DNA of 64,000 nt from Sympetrum striolatum (lineage: Eukaryota; Arthropoda; Insecta; Odonata; Libellulidae), in assembly GCA_947579665.1 (NCBI GenBank), contig OX388346.1, forward strand, positions 89,716,615 to 89,780,614, read 5' to 3'. The first letter of the stretch is position 1. The number at the start of each line of letters is the position of its first letter. The position numbers and the translations under genes are program-made. Shown piece after piece: positions 10,991-22,438 of the stretch. The notes below the pieces were generated by a model. It saw nothing but the letters and a program-made list of their open reading frames with translations, made no database searches and was not told the DNA's origin.

Positions 10991-13430
10991 ACGTACGTAT
11001 TCAAGTGCGCAATGCTCAGTTTTTTTCCACGCCTATCTCTTTTCTGTTTCCGAGGATTGTAGTCGAGATCCATTTCCGTCGCTATTCTTTATTCGGATTC
11101 CTGAGCAACCGACAGCGCAAACCATGTCCGGTTGAAGCTTCCGCCCACCATCCAGAAGCGCTGTGGTCGATCATCCGCGCTCAAGTCTCTAATGTCTGGA
11201 TCGGTAGACCTTGGAACTATTTACCGAACAAATTCTGGTGTTAACACTTTATTGCGTATCATTTACCGTTGCTTATTTCAGAGGTTCTGAACGTGGTTCA
11301 TCTGGGTAGCACTGTTGATTCCGAACAGAGAGCCACGCCCCCTTTTGGGAAGGCCTGTCTTTTTTATCAGTAGATTGAGCTTCATCTTGACTGTTACAAT
11401 ACAGTGCCACCAAAATGATCTCAAAGGTCATTATTTTGTTATTAGTATAACTCTCTAAATGAGGATAGGGATGATGATTTTACAGTCGCCTTGGTAACAC
11501 TTACTGATTTTTCACTTCACTTCTGAATGTTTACAGCGACGATGATTACGTATTACTAGAGTTATGATTAGTTATTTTATTTGAATAAATCCATCAATTT
11601 GTCCTGATGATTCCTCCGTTGAAATTGGTAATTTTTCTATCAACATTTTTGATAAGCGTTAGTTTACACTTAATGAAAATCTAATTTTATTTTGAAGTGT
11701 TTGTAATAAAAACTGAATAAAATTTGATAATGTTTTAATATACGAATCGAGATTTAGGATTGGAGTGGATATAGCGGTGAAAAGTTGGTTTTCTGTTAAT
11801 AATAAATTAATCATTAATTTTTGCTCAAATAGCTACCGCAATATTATATTTTCATTACTTTTCTATTTAATTATTATTATTTTAATTTCCGTTATATTTC
11901 ATATTATTGATTGATATTGGTTGTTACACTATATTTATATTGTTTTTGCAATTATTTTTCAAAGATTTTCTTTACTTTTCTGGCATTAAATTAAAGAATC
12001 TCTAAGAAATATTCCTGCTGTGTAGTGATGCAGAGGTATCGCAAACAGTGAAGTAATGAGTCACAGTGCAGCAATTGATATGTGCGCCAGTTATGTTTTT
12101 CTTCGCAGCAAAAGGGAAGAGCATGGGAGTGATGAAAGTTGTAAAAGGAAGCGTAATACGAATGTTTAAGTCTCATCGTCCATCGGAATGCGAAAGTTAG
12201 CCTTCGAGTGTCCTCAACGGTACTCCCACAAGACATACTCGGGCACGTCCGTTGTGTCGAGGTGACGGAATTAGATAAATACTCAGATTTATTGCTCTCG
12301 TGTCCATGATCGAGCGAAATTATAAGGCTTAAAAGCAAGCTGATGATTATAGTCAAATTTGTTCTTTCCCATTACATTATAACCAAATTTGGTATACGAC
12401 AGTTTCAAAAAGTGGCGAAGAGTTTACTGTAGAATCCCAATCAAGAGTATTCGAGTATTTGATAATTCACTTCTTCTGTGTATCGGATTCCCGCGAAATT
12501 CACTCGGAGAAAGGTAAAATTCATCCAGGGAATCCGTTGTTTTCATACATATTACATGATTATTTTTTTTAAGTAGATAAAGAGTTGCCTTAATCATTAA
12601 TCACTAAAATATTGAAGAAACTAATGAACTTCTATTTTTATGCTGTTCAGATTCCTTTTGTAATGTATTTCTACACGCATTTTGTATGTTGTTCTTTATG
12701 ATGCGTTGCAAAACAAAAACAAATGAACTCGATAAAAATTTCGTGGCTCCAGATAGGAAAAATCAAAGAAACAAAGCCTTTTGGACATGAATTCTTTTTT
12801 TCATTAAAATGCCTCCTCCTATTCATCAAAGTTCTATTTTAAATTACACTGTCTTACTGCTTACTCTGAGGCCTGTACTGTAAGACTGACTGCGGGTTCG
12901 AGCCTAGGATGTTGCAAGGATCCTCTCCTTGTGTTGCTCCATGCGCAAAAACTATCATTTCCTTATTAGCAGATGAAATGAATCATCATTCAATGAAACA
13001 GAGGAGGGAATCCTTCGCAAACTGCCCCTCAATTAAAAAAACGTATTTCATTCCTGTCGTTCATTCTATTTACTTTGGTAAAATCTTAGCAAGTGTCATC
13101 TTAAATGATTCATAATCTGCATTTTAGAGAGAGAATGCATAAGTAAATCGCTTTATATTTTTGCAGATCTCTGTAGGCATTGGATTTCCCAACTACCTTT
13201 ATATAAGACTGGTAGACCCTCAATTGTCAAGGCCTCTCTTCCACTTCGCATGTTGTTGCAACTTTTGCAGTTATTATTACTACTATTACGATATTTTTAC
13301 AGTTAATATTACAGATATCCATAAAAACATCAAGAAATATTTATTACGGTGTGAGGAAAAATCTTTGCCGCTGAAGGTTAACTAAGAAATAAACGCGTTA
13401 CGGAAAAAATCCACAGAGAAAGGGGCGTTA
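10991..13430. other. AT-rich DNA, nothing recognised
   Basis: No gene supported. An open frame on the minus strand (11991-12356, 121 codons) matches nothing I know. A B-box-like string (GCGGGTTCGAGCC, 12892-12904) has no A box at the right distance. Confidence 0.45.
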
Positions 13431-16400
13431 GAAGATCTGAGAAGGGCACCTGCTGATTTCTATAGAATCTGAGCGATCTTTAATGCTAAGGATTAGTGTG
13501 CATCCTTATCTTACTCTCGAAGAATATCTCCAAAGGAATTCAGTATATCCTGAATCCTCCAACAGTTCCTTCCAAACGGACGCAAACTACCTCATCCGCG
13601 GAAGCTTCTCATTGGGGTGAGGGTTTTAACGATCGCGGGATTGGTTCAACGAAGTCGGCGACCTTGCATTTGAACAGCACTTCGCGGGGTGACGAAGACG
13701 TTGGGTAAGAAGCTCTGTCCTTTTGCCGTCCCTCAGGGTCGATTGAAAAAATCCCTCTAGGAATGGGGAGGGAAGCGGAAGGCCACCCTCGGGATGCCGG
13801 GGAGATGAAAGAAAGCATTTCGAAGGAGTTAACGGTGAAATAAATGTATCAGATGCGAACTTTCCGCTTTGTTCGTCGCAATAGGTGAATCACTGCTATC
13901 GGCTGCTATTTGTTTGTTCTAAGATTGATTTCCTCTTTCATAAGGGGGTTGATGTCACTTGATGTTGCAGTTGGTAAGGCGGGGCAGAGATATGGCTAAT
14001 GAAGGGAGAATTAGGACTTCGACTGGTAATCTGAATGTGTTTCGTAATTCAGGGATTCTCAACCTTTTAGGCTGCTGTAACCTCTTTGCCTTGCAACGCG
14101 TGTATCCTACACGCCCCAAACGGTTACCCCATTTAGATATAAAATTCACAGTCGTTGGCGATTTCTTGAGGAAATGCGTCATGATAAAGAAGAAAATTTT
14201 GTGAATTTTCCTAATAAATTATCACATAGATGATTGCGATCAATCGCTGAAACTAGCCGTGCATTTGTTGTTTGATTTAATAAAATTATACGGTGGTAAA
14301 ACTACAGCAATTCTCTTCTTTATTATTTTGACGCCTGAACTCTTTTTACCCCAGAATTTCGTTGCTATCGAAAACACATTTTGTTCTACATTGCTGATAA
14401 TTCTATGAGGAGATGATGTGTATCGTATGAGTTCGTGATTTGAATATTCTCTCTGCCAAGAATAATATAGATAATATAACTATTAACCTTCATAAGGATT
14501 TCTTGCTTCGTTTTCTTCTTGGATAAAGGAAATAATTCAATGCCCCTTCGTTATGAGGCTAATTAATCGTATAAGTTTATCGTAAAGCGAAAGATAAATA
14601 GTTGTTTCATTCTTAAATTTATAATTAGTAACACACTAAAAGAAAATTCTCAGATAGATAAGTATTAACTGCAGAATAAGTTTTCATAAATAATCAATCA
14701 CCATATGTATCACATTCATATTTTAACTGTACGGGAAGCCAATTTTTCCCTATTCTCCGTAAAAGATAAGAATTTTCGGCTATAGGATGCGAACACATTG
14801 AATATATTAAGGAGCACCAATAGGAGAAGAGAGCCATCGTTCCAGAGTATCGGGAAGATGTCCTCGAAGAAAGTAACAGTTGGATGCAGAAAACCTAGTA
14901 AAACTCGATACTATGCATAGCTTTGGGTTTTAAGTGGTGAATCCAAGTGCTATCACGGAAGTAAGCGTTTCTCAATTTGTAATCGAAGTGGTTTCCATTT
15001 ATTAATGACTTAAAAGGCGTCCAGACGGCCGTCGCCTTTTGCTGCATGACGAATCCCCGCCAGAGAGCGTAACTGTAGTTTCTTCTTTTTCCTAAGCGGC
15101 GGTTGCCTTGTCCATTCGACAGGGGCTTTTATTTTTACTCCTCTTTTCACTTGAGCGGCGTAGATGAAACGGCTATTCGTCACAATTTCCCCCTTAATTG
15201 TCATTGCCTATGGGAAGGGCTTGAAGTACTGGAGCCTCAGGAACCTGTGTGTTGTCATCAGGGTGCCGAAGTTTGCCGAGTCTCGGATAAATGAATTTTA
15301 GGAGTGATATTTTGCGCAGGTGTGTAAGATGCCCATAAATGTTCTAAGTAGCTTTAAGGTATTTCAAAATGACAATGATATCATAAATTATGCTTTCAGG
15401 TGTCATTGTTTATGCATAAATCAATGCGTTACTAATTGAGTACTACGATTAATGATGGCTTAAAATCAGTAATCACTTATCCACCAATTAATGCATCTAA
15501 TTAAAGCCTCACATAGTGACCAAATACTTTAAATTATTGCCTAAAATGAGAAATTTTGTGTTTCCTTTTTTTTAATTATTCAAGATATAATTTGGACCGT
15601 TTATTTATTAATTTAAAACTGAAGAAATTCTATTCGAGCCCAAAATTTTAGCATATTATGAGTCACATGTTATAGATTGTATGTTGCAAAGTTCCGTGAA
15701 TGGAATAATAATTTAAATTAGCAAATTTTGCTAATTGTCCGAAGTGGTCGATGCACCATAAATAAAATGTACACACTTATAGCTGCTAAGGTGCACTTGT
15801 TTCGTGTACCTTGGTTCATTGACCAACATATGCAGAACTTCCTCATTTGATATTTTTTCGAGAAACGTGCAATATTTGTTCGTATTTAAGTTTCCTTTTT
15901 GCACGCAACAAGAAAGTTTTCATTCGGTGGATAACCTGAAATTCCCAAATATTATGCAGTGTTGTACCAGAATTGCATAACCGCTGTATGTTTAGATGAA
16001 GATTTCCCTTATTATTTCGGTAATTTTTGAGGAAAATCAAGGAATTTACTCAACCATCATAGAACGAATGCAGTGTTAATGGAGAAGTCAAACATCTTCT
16101 CGTGCGCATCGCTAATTGATCCGTTAATCACTTTTGTTTTTGAAAGTTCCAACGCCTTCAGGTTCGACAGCTTTTCGTTTCTTAAATTTATACTGAAGAT
16201 GTGAACATTTGATTTCAATTATCGATCACGAGCAGTCGTTGGCATTATTAATTCATTGAGACAGGGAAAGTCAGCAATTTTCTTGCTGATGTTATCATTA
16301 TTGATAATCTTTCTATTAGACTGCTCTGCAGGTGGAATTGCATGTCCATATGCATGTTATAACTGACTTTTGTTATTATGTTAGAACGATTAATTCATTT

Positions 16401-16904
16401 TCTGCATCCTATCTTCTATTATATACAACTAGATAAAACACTCAGTATTCTTTTAGTGTAGTTTGCTCTGGATTTGATCATGACATTGTCATCAGACTTC
16501 GCCCACTTGTACCTTGATGGGTCTTTACATTTAAGATACACTTATCTATGCATGTTGTTGATAATAATTATCATATTTGGAGCGTGAATCACTGCACTAC
16601 CTTTTAGAATGGTTTCAGTCGTAGGATATCTTTTCCTCCTGAAAATCTTTCATCTTTATAGGAAAGATGTAATCGGCTTAAGAATCGAAAAGAAATAGTC
16701 TTTGAGATCAAACCTGTTGTCGCCGTCCAATCTCGAGCTAAAGCTCTCCTTATCGAGATGATAATATTTTTATAAAATGTGGGACAATTTTCTTATCACG
16801 ATCGTCGCAAGGTCTCTGTAACTGAGTGACATGAATCTTACTTCCAGGGCTGGCTGATCATGAACACAAAACTTATATGGATATCCGTGACTGGACAGAA
16901 TCCC
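13431..16904. other. AT-rich DNA with a GC-richer pocket at 13560-13830
   Basis: The pocket at 13560-13830 has short overlapping frames on both strands but no recognisable protein. Smaller GC-richer spots lie at 15010-15270. The rest is AT-rich. Around 16060-16380 there are several homeodomain- and POU-like words (taattgatccgttaatca, atatgcat), which are common by chance in AT-rich DNA. Confidence 0.4.
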
Positions 16905-16999
16905 ACAGAGGCAAATGCCCACACAACAAATCCGCACAGTTTAAAAGCCCATTTTGAGAAAAACCCACAGGTATAAGTCCGCACATGGAAAAGTGCCCA
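16905..16999. repeat. Short-period degenerate motif array (about 15 bp)
   Basis: About six or seven irregular units of 14-16 bp follow each other, each built as an A-rich piece plus CCCACA or CCGCACA: aatcccacagaggc, aaatgcccacacaac, aaatccgcacagttt, aaaagcccattttgag, aaaaacccacaggtat, aagtccgcacatgg, aaaagtgcccacctgg. The minus strand correspondingly carries TGTGGG or TGTGCGG every 15 bases or so. I know no function for it; it may be an internal subrepeat of a mobile element. Confidence 0.6.
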
Positions 17000-19900
17000 C
17001 CTGGCTAATTATAAACGTAGCAGAGCAAATTAAGAATTAAAATGTTGCTGTTGCTAAATTAAGCGTTATCAGCTATAAGTTACATAAATACATGGGCAGT
17101 CTGAAAAGTTTACCATCCAACTAAAATACAAGTTACATATACAAATATATGTAATATAATGTAAAAGTTAGCTATCGTTATAATATATACTGTTGAATAT
17201 AGATTACACCGTTCTCTTATGAATGTTATAACTAACATTTTATCATTGCCATCATTTTATCATTATTCTGTCTTGTGGGATTTTATAGCGTGGGTTTAAG
17301 CTATACATACGAGTAGATACACATCGTATCATAGAGCGAATTTAAAAATAATTAATTTCACGTCAGCCATCGGCTCATAGTAGTTAGATTTAATCAAGGC
17401 CTTGTAAGATTTGTAGCGATAAAGAACACCTTTGCTAAAGACGCTAACAAATCGTTCCATGACTCGAAATATCGCTGATTTTTATTTTTTCAACAAACTC
17501 CTTGTAACAGGACTCGGAAATAGGATGCTAAGAGGCAGAAAGAGATTCCTTTTCATTCCCTCGAACGCCTGGAAAAAAATTAGCGAGTCCGCGAAATATT
17601 TATGGGACGTCAAGGAATGAATGCCTTCTCTTCCTCCTTATCATGCATCGCTTTTGAACGGGAGTAACTTGCATTATAAATGAATGCAGTTGGCAGCTTT
17701 AGAGGTATCTAGACATCCTTGAGGGGAAACGCGAAATGAAGTGTGAAAATGTGAATTTATTTATAAGTTGTCGTCGGGAATGAGCAATGGTCTGCGTTGG
17801 GAGTGAATGGACGAACAGTCGATTCGACGTGGTTTTCGAGAGAAGTAATCCGTCGCCGCAAATTTCCTTTCTCAGCTCAGTCCCTTCTCGGTCTTCTCCT
17901 ACCTTCTCTTACAGAACTGTTCTCTCCGTATCTATCACCACCGTATCATATTCTAAAACTCAAATTTGTCACTCGCTTAATTTTTCCTGCGACCATATCT
18001 TGGCGAGTCGAGCATTTTGTATTCATATTTTGATGTAAGACGTAGGAAAATTTATCTTTCATTTGCCTTTGCCCCTTTTTCCATATACTGTTGATTAAAA
18101 TACTTTTCAGTTTCATCTTGGTGCAGGAAAAATCTCTCTTTTGTCAGAGTTTTGATCATGTCTGTGATAAAGTAAAAGCTTCTGAGATATGAGTGATGGT
18201 GAATAGTGGCCTAATCAAGGTTTCTCCTTATGGAATTTCAGAAAGAGTGTAAATAGTTGTCACTGTTCATTACTTACGTAGTTATTCGTAATTTAAGTAA
18301 GTAGACATGTTTTGCTTGAAGCATTCTTGCTTGGTGAAGGAAGCAAAAGCTAACTACCGCACTCCTCATCTTGTCTGGTAAGACTCAATCCTCTCTACTA
18401 GCTTGGTAGCTAATAATTAAGGAGCAACCGGCTTTCGGGCTGATTATCTTACATTTACCTTTGTCTCCGACTTATTCATGGCCGTAAGTGATAACGTGGA
18501 ACCTAATGAGATATAAGTGATGCTGAATTTTGATATCTCATTACTGTATGCTACAAAAAGTTATATTCTAAATTCTATAAAAGTTATATTTATATTCTAT
18601 ATAAGTTATATATAGTTAAGTTATAAAGTTCATTCTGTAAGATGTGATCTCCTATACAACAGTAATTTCTTCCCTGATCTTAAGCACGTGCTGGTGTTTA
18701 ATTGTTCATTTCGTAGTTTCACAACATAACATCAATACTATAGCAATTATTTTCCCATCGTAAACAATTTTTGAAAAATATTAATATTCAATGAATTATC
18801 CTTGTTATGTTAAGTATTGTTGCTGTAGAACAGGTATCATCTGAATTTAATTCCCAAGGCAATGATGTCTTGCGAGCGATGAAAACGAAATTCTCTTCTA
18901 GAAAATCATTTTCTAACGAGGTCCTTTTGAATCCAAAAGAAGATGACAAACAATTATTCGTTTCAATCAAAAGGAATATCATCACAGGAATATCATCATC
19001 ACTGAAAATAACGAACAATGGCATCAGAGTAACAAGGGAATTTGGCCGACGCACATGTTGTGAAAGAGTTGAGAAATCGTATGTCTTTGTCTCGCAGGAC
19101 ATTAGTATTAACCAAAGAACCATCAAAGAGAAGCGATAAATAGAGACAGGTGATTAAATCAGGAAAAAAATATCGAAACTTTGAGATGTATACAAGTATA
19201 ATCATCTCAGCGAAACAACCACATTTAGAATTTATGAATTCAAGCAACCACTGAAGTAAGCTATTAAATCACGATCACGGTAAATAAGAGACAGAATTCT
19301 TGTTTTAAAAGGTAAAAATTTAGTATGCTGCTTGATAGAAGACCTCGACTGCAAGAAAAGAATTCAGCAAGGCAATTAAACCCGCAGAAGCCTTCAGAAA
19401 GTAGCCACAGAAGTAATAATGGATGTTTATAAAACTGGAAACCTCACTACACGATAGAAAATCGCAGTATCGTGATGTTAATAATGGAAGAGTTACATAA
19501 GAATGGCTACAAATATCTAGAATTCAAAGCCACCCCTGTCTTCTCCAGACACGTGCCGGGTCACTAGAAACATTTACTCGTTTTCAATTATTCTAATGCT
19601 CTACTTTTACATTTCTACAATAAGAAAATCAAGGACTTCGTAGTTTTGCGTCATCGTTACATATTCTGTCTGTGTGCTGTAGACCTCATGCATTATTTCC
19701 CATTGTGATGGTCACAACAAAGACGCAATTGAAACAGTTAAAAAGAAAGAAATAGCATCTCTATGTGCAATATTAAGCAACTGAGAATATATTTGATGGA
19801 CATCTTGAATATTTCGCAGAAATTAATTCAGCTTGTCATCATTACTGCAACGAACCGTTCGAAGATATCAATGCATACAGTTGGAAGCGTGCACAATTTT

Positions 19901-20399
19901 TCAACAATTAATTGATCTGAGGCAGTATTAATTAATTCAGTCAAGTTTCTCCTTATTGAATATTATGAAAAAAGGTATTCGTTGGGTCATAGCTCTGATC
20001 CTATGCTTTGCTTTGGATCATAATTCTGCTCCGCTTCAAATATCGCTTATTGCTTATAGCTCAGGAGTTGAGGGTCAAGTCATTCATTGTGCCTATAAAT
20101 TTCACAGGCAGATGAAGTATACAAGTATAACCCAATATACCTAGCCTTATCTATTAATTTTATTCCACCCCTTAGTTGGTCAGTTTAGATAATTTGAGTA
20201 ATGACGGTTTAAGAGGAAATTAAACCCGACTTATTTTCTTCCCCATTATTCGGAAATGTCCTCACTATAAGTCGCCTTTATACGGTGACCACTATCATGC
20301 GAATTAAAGTACGTTTCATATTTTATAATTGAAGATTTCTCGTCAAATTTTCATCGTACTAACCTGTGGCAATACGGAAATAAATAATTGGCTGCGTGA
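17000..20399. other. AT-rich DNA, nothing recognised
   Basis: No gene supported. A possible transposon-end motif lies at 17091-17112 (see findings). Overlapping open frames at 17787-18038 and 18788-19139 are chance-like. AT-rich near-repeats of TTATATTTATATTCTATATAA type occur at 18550-18620. Confidence 0.4.
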
Positions 20400-20720
20400 G
20401 GTCAACACCGGTGCAGTCGATCAGACTGAGTTTAGTCTGGTAGTGGTGACAATAGCGGTAGGTGTGAGTGGGAAGGGAAAAAGGCGTAGGGAGAGGGGGA
20501 TTTGATAGGTGCGAGGGCGGGGAGAAGGACCCTGAGGAAAGAAGCCAGAGGACGTTAATTAATCTGCGGATGGCCTTGCGCCGTTCTCTTTCTTGGAGCG
20601 GAGCCATTTCCGCGTGGAGGGATACATAATTCGGAGATGCAGAATGTGCAAGGGGAGAGTATTAGTAGGGGAAAGGGCATTCTGACGGAGAATGCAGAGG
20701 AATATAAGGGCGAGGGTTGC
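20400..20720. other. Purine-rich, GC-rich patch
   Basis: The plus strand is strongly purine-rich here, with G runs such as gggaagggaaaaagg, gggagaggggg and gagggcggggagaagg between 20469 and 20530. A minus-strand frame (20359-20607, 82 codons) gives a Ser/Pro/Leu-rich product typical of such composition. No motif of a known gene. Confidence 0.35.
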
Positions 20721-20910
20721 ACGGAAAGAGCAAATGCGGATAAGAATATGTGCGTAAGCTAAAGGTGTTTAATTCTTCGATACGATTTGATTGATTTATG
20801 CTGTATTATCATTGGAATGCGTTAGAGTTTTTGTTGCAGCTAGAGTCGTTTCATCTTTGTAAGTTTTATACTTAAAGTATTCTTTCTCATTTAGAGAAGG
20901 AAAAATTACC

Positions 20911-21320
20911 TTACTCCTCATTTATTCTAGCGCGCCTCAATTCCTCTCCAGAGCTCCGGTTGCAAGCTAAAGTTGTCGAATTCCTTTCTATAATTATATT
21001 ATTTTATGCTATACAATTCTTTACATGGATTTGAGTTTGCGTTGCATTCAGAGCTGGTTTCCTGCATGAAATGTTAATGCTTAAATTATTTGAAATAAAA
21101 ATTTGTAAATTTTGGAGAAGCAAGGGAGTACTACAGCACTCCTCATTTATTCAAAATGAAGGAGATAAATTGGTACTTTTTCCACAAAATTAAAATATTT
21201 TGTGGAAAAGTAGCAATTTATCTCTTTCATTTTGCATGATGGATTTCTACCATATCTCGCCCGATTCTGTGAATTTTACTCCTCATTTACTCTAGCGCGC
21301 CTCATTCCCTCTCCAGGGCT
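20911..21320. repeat. Repeat module: direct repeats around a hairpin
   Basis: A block of about 45 bp at 20911-20955 (TTACTCCTCATTTATTCTAG, then CGCGCCTCAATTCCTCTCC) recurs with few changes at 21276-21319. The first 15 bp (ACTCCTCATTTATTC) also occur at 21138-21152. Between the second and third copies is an inverted repeat with arms 21153-21190 and 21197-21233 and a 6-nt loop. The adjoining segment 21241-21277 (ATCTCGCCCGATTCTGTGAA) is similar to 57593-57633. Together these suggest a compound, probably MITE-like, repeat of unknown family. Confidence 0.6.
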
Positions 21321-21881
21321 TCAGTTTCTTGTGGTAAAGGGTTTTGAGTGAGTAGGCAATGCTATGGAAATACACTCAAAGAGAAGAAAAGACTGGCCAG
21401 CAAATTGCAATATGGCTTGGGAATATCGCTGTAATTTATCAATACATAAGGAAGAGCAGCAATAGCTGTATCGGTTTTTTGCGAATAAGAGGCTAATTGA
21501 CTTATCTATGCGCCTTTGAATTAGAAGTTTCCGAAACGTACTCTCTACTAGTTTAGGTTGTAGGTTTAGGCAATAGGAATAAGTCTGTTCTCGAAAAATG
21601 TTTTTCAGAAGTCTTTTTAAATCGCTAATTACATAGTATATCTTACGAGCGAAGGACCCCCCCTCCAGTTTTAAGTATTTCCTGCCGTTGTTCTGCCATA
21701 ATCCTCCTCGTATTTTTCTTGCTACAGTCATATTTTGCACGAAGCTTGATCTATTCTCTGGCGCTACCCAATCGTGCATTGAATTTCTCCCCAATGCATT
21801 TCCAAACGTTTTCCTGCTAATTAGACAACGAATATCTAGGTATAACACATTATAATGTGCTATTTTTTTATTTGAAAGCAT
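21321..21881 (-). other. Unrecognised open frame, 186 codons
   Basis: One of the three longest open frames in the window. The product is basic and rich in Leu, Ile, Ser, Arg and Lys, with no signal peptide, membrane segment, zinc-binding or catalytic motif that I recognise. It starts just outside the repeat module at 20911-21320. There is no visible start context or poly-A signal that makes it a gene, and composition is like the surrounding DNA, so chance is the simplest explanation. An unspliced exon or a decayed transposon frame remains possible. Confidence 0.12.
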
Positions 21882-22413
21882 ACCTTCTGCTTCCAGGTGA
21901 CTGCATCACTTCTTATTTTCTAAAATTGCCTTCTTCTCTTCCACCAACTAAAGCAAGAGCATTTGTACCTCCACAGTGAGGTTCGGACTCTTTTTATCTT
22001 CCATTTCTGTCTGCTAACACTTCGTTATTTTTGACGCAACAATATTAGCGATGCGTTATTGTTCTAAGATGATGCACAGAGAATGTATGAGAAACATTGT
22101 CAGGCAAAGTTCCTCTCGAAATCGTTATTCCACGACTAAAATAAGAAACTTTATTTAATTTACCTTCTGTTGATGGTATTCCCGACTTTTAACAACGATT
22201 CTTTCTAATTTAATTTTTTTTAAAGAAATAAGCCCTGCAAGCGATAAAAGTGAAGTTAACGTGTATTCCTTATGGAACCGTATTATGGACTCCTGGTTTC
22301 GGACCCGGGCTTTCTTAGTAAAGGGAATAGTTTTACTAGGGGTTTATTACTCGCAGAAACACAATGTAGTTTGTTTCTAATCTCTAAGTCAAACCGTTTC
22401 TGAAATAAAGGGG

Positions 22414-22438
22414 GGACGGACGGACAGACGGACGGACT
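22414..22438. repeat. GACG tetranucleotide microsatellite
   Basis: Six units of GACG with one change to GACA. The preceding 130 bp (22280-22410) end in a run of G and look like the edge of an interspersed repeat whose tail is this microsatellite; that last point is inference. Confidence 0.8.

Noticed and set aside
12892..12904. Additional SINE head (B box only)
   Set aside because: No A box at the proper distance and no tail.
18182..18531. Direct repeat TGAGATATxAGTGATGxTGAAT at 18182 and 18508
   Set aside because: Only about 22 bp similar, no extension on either side; probably chance.
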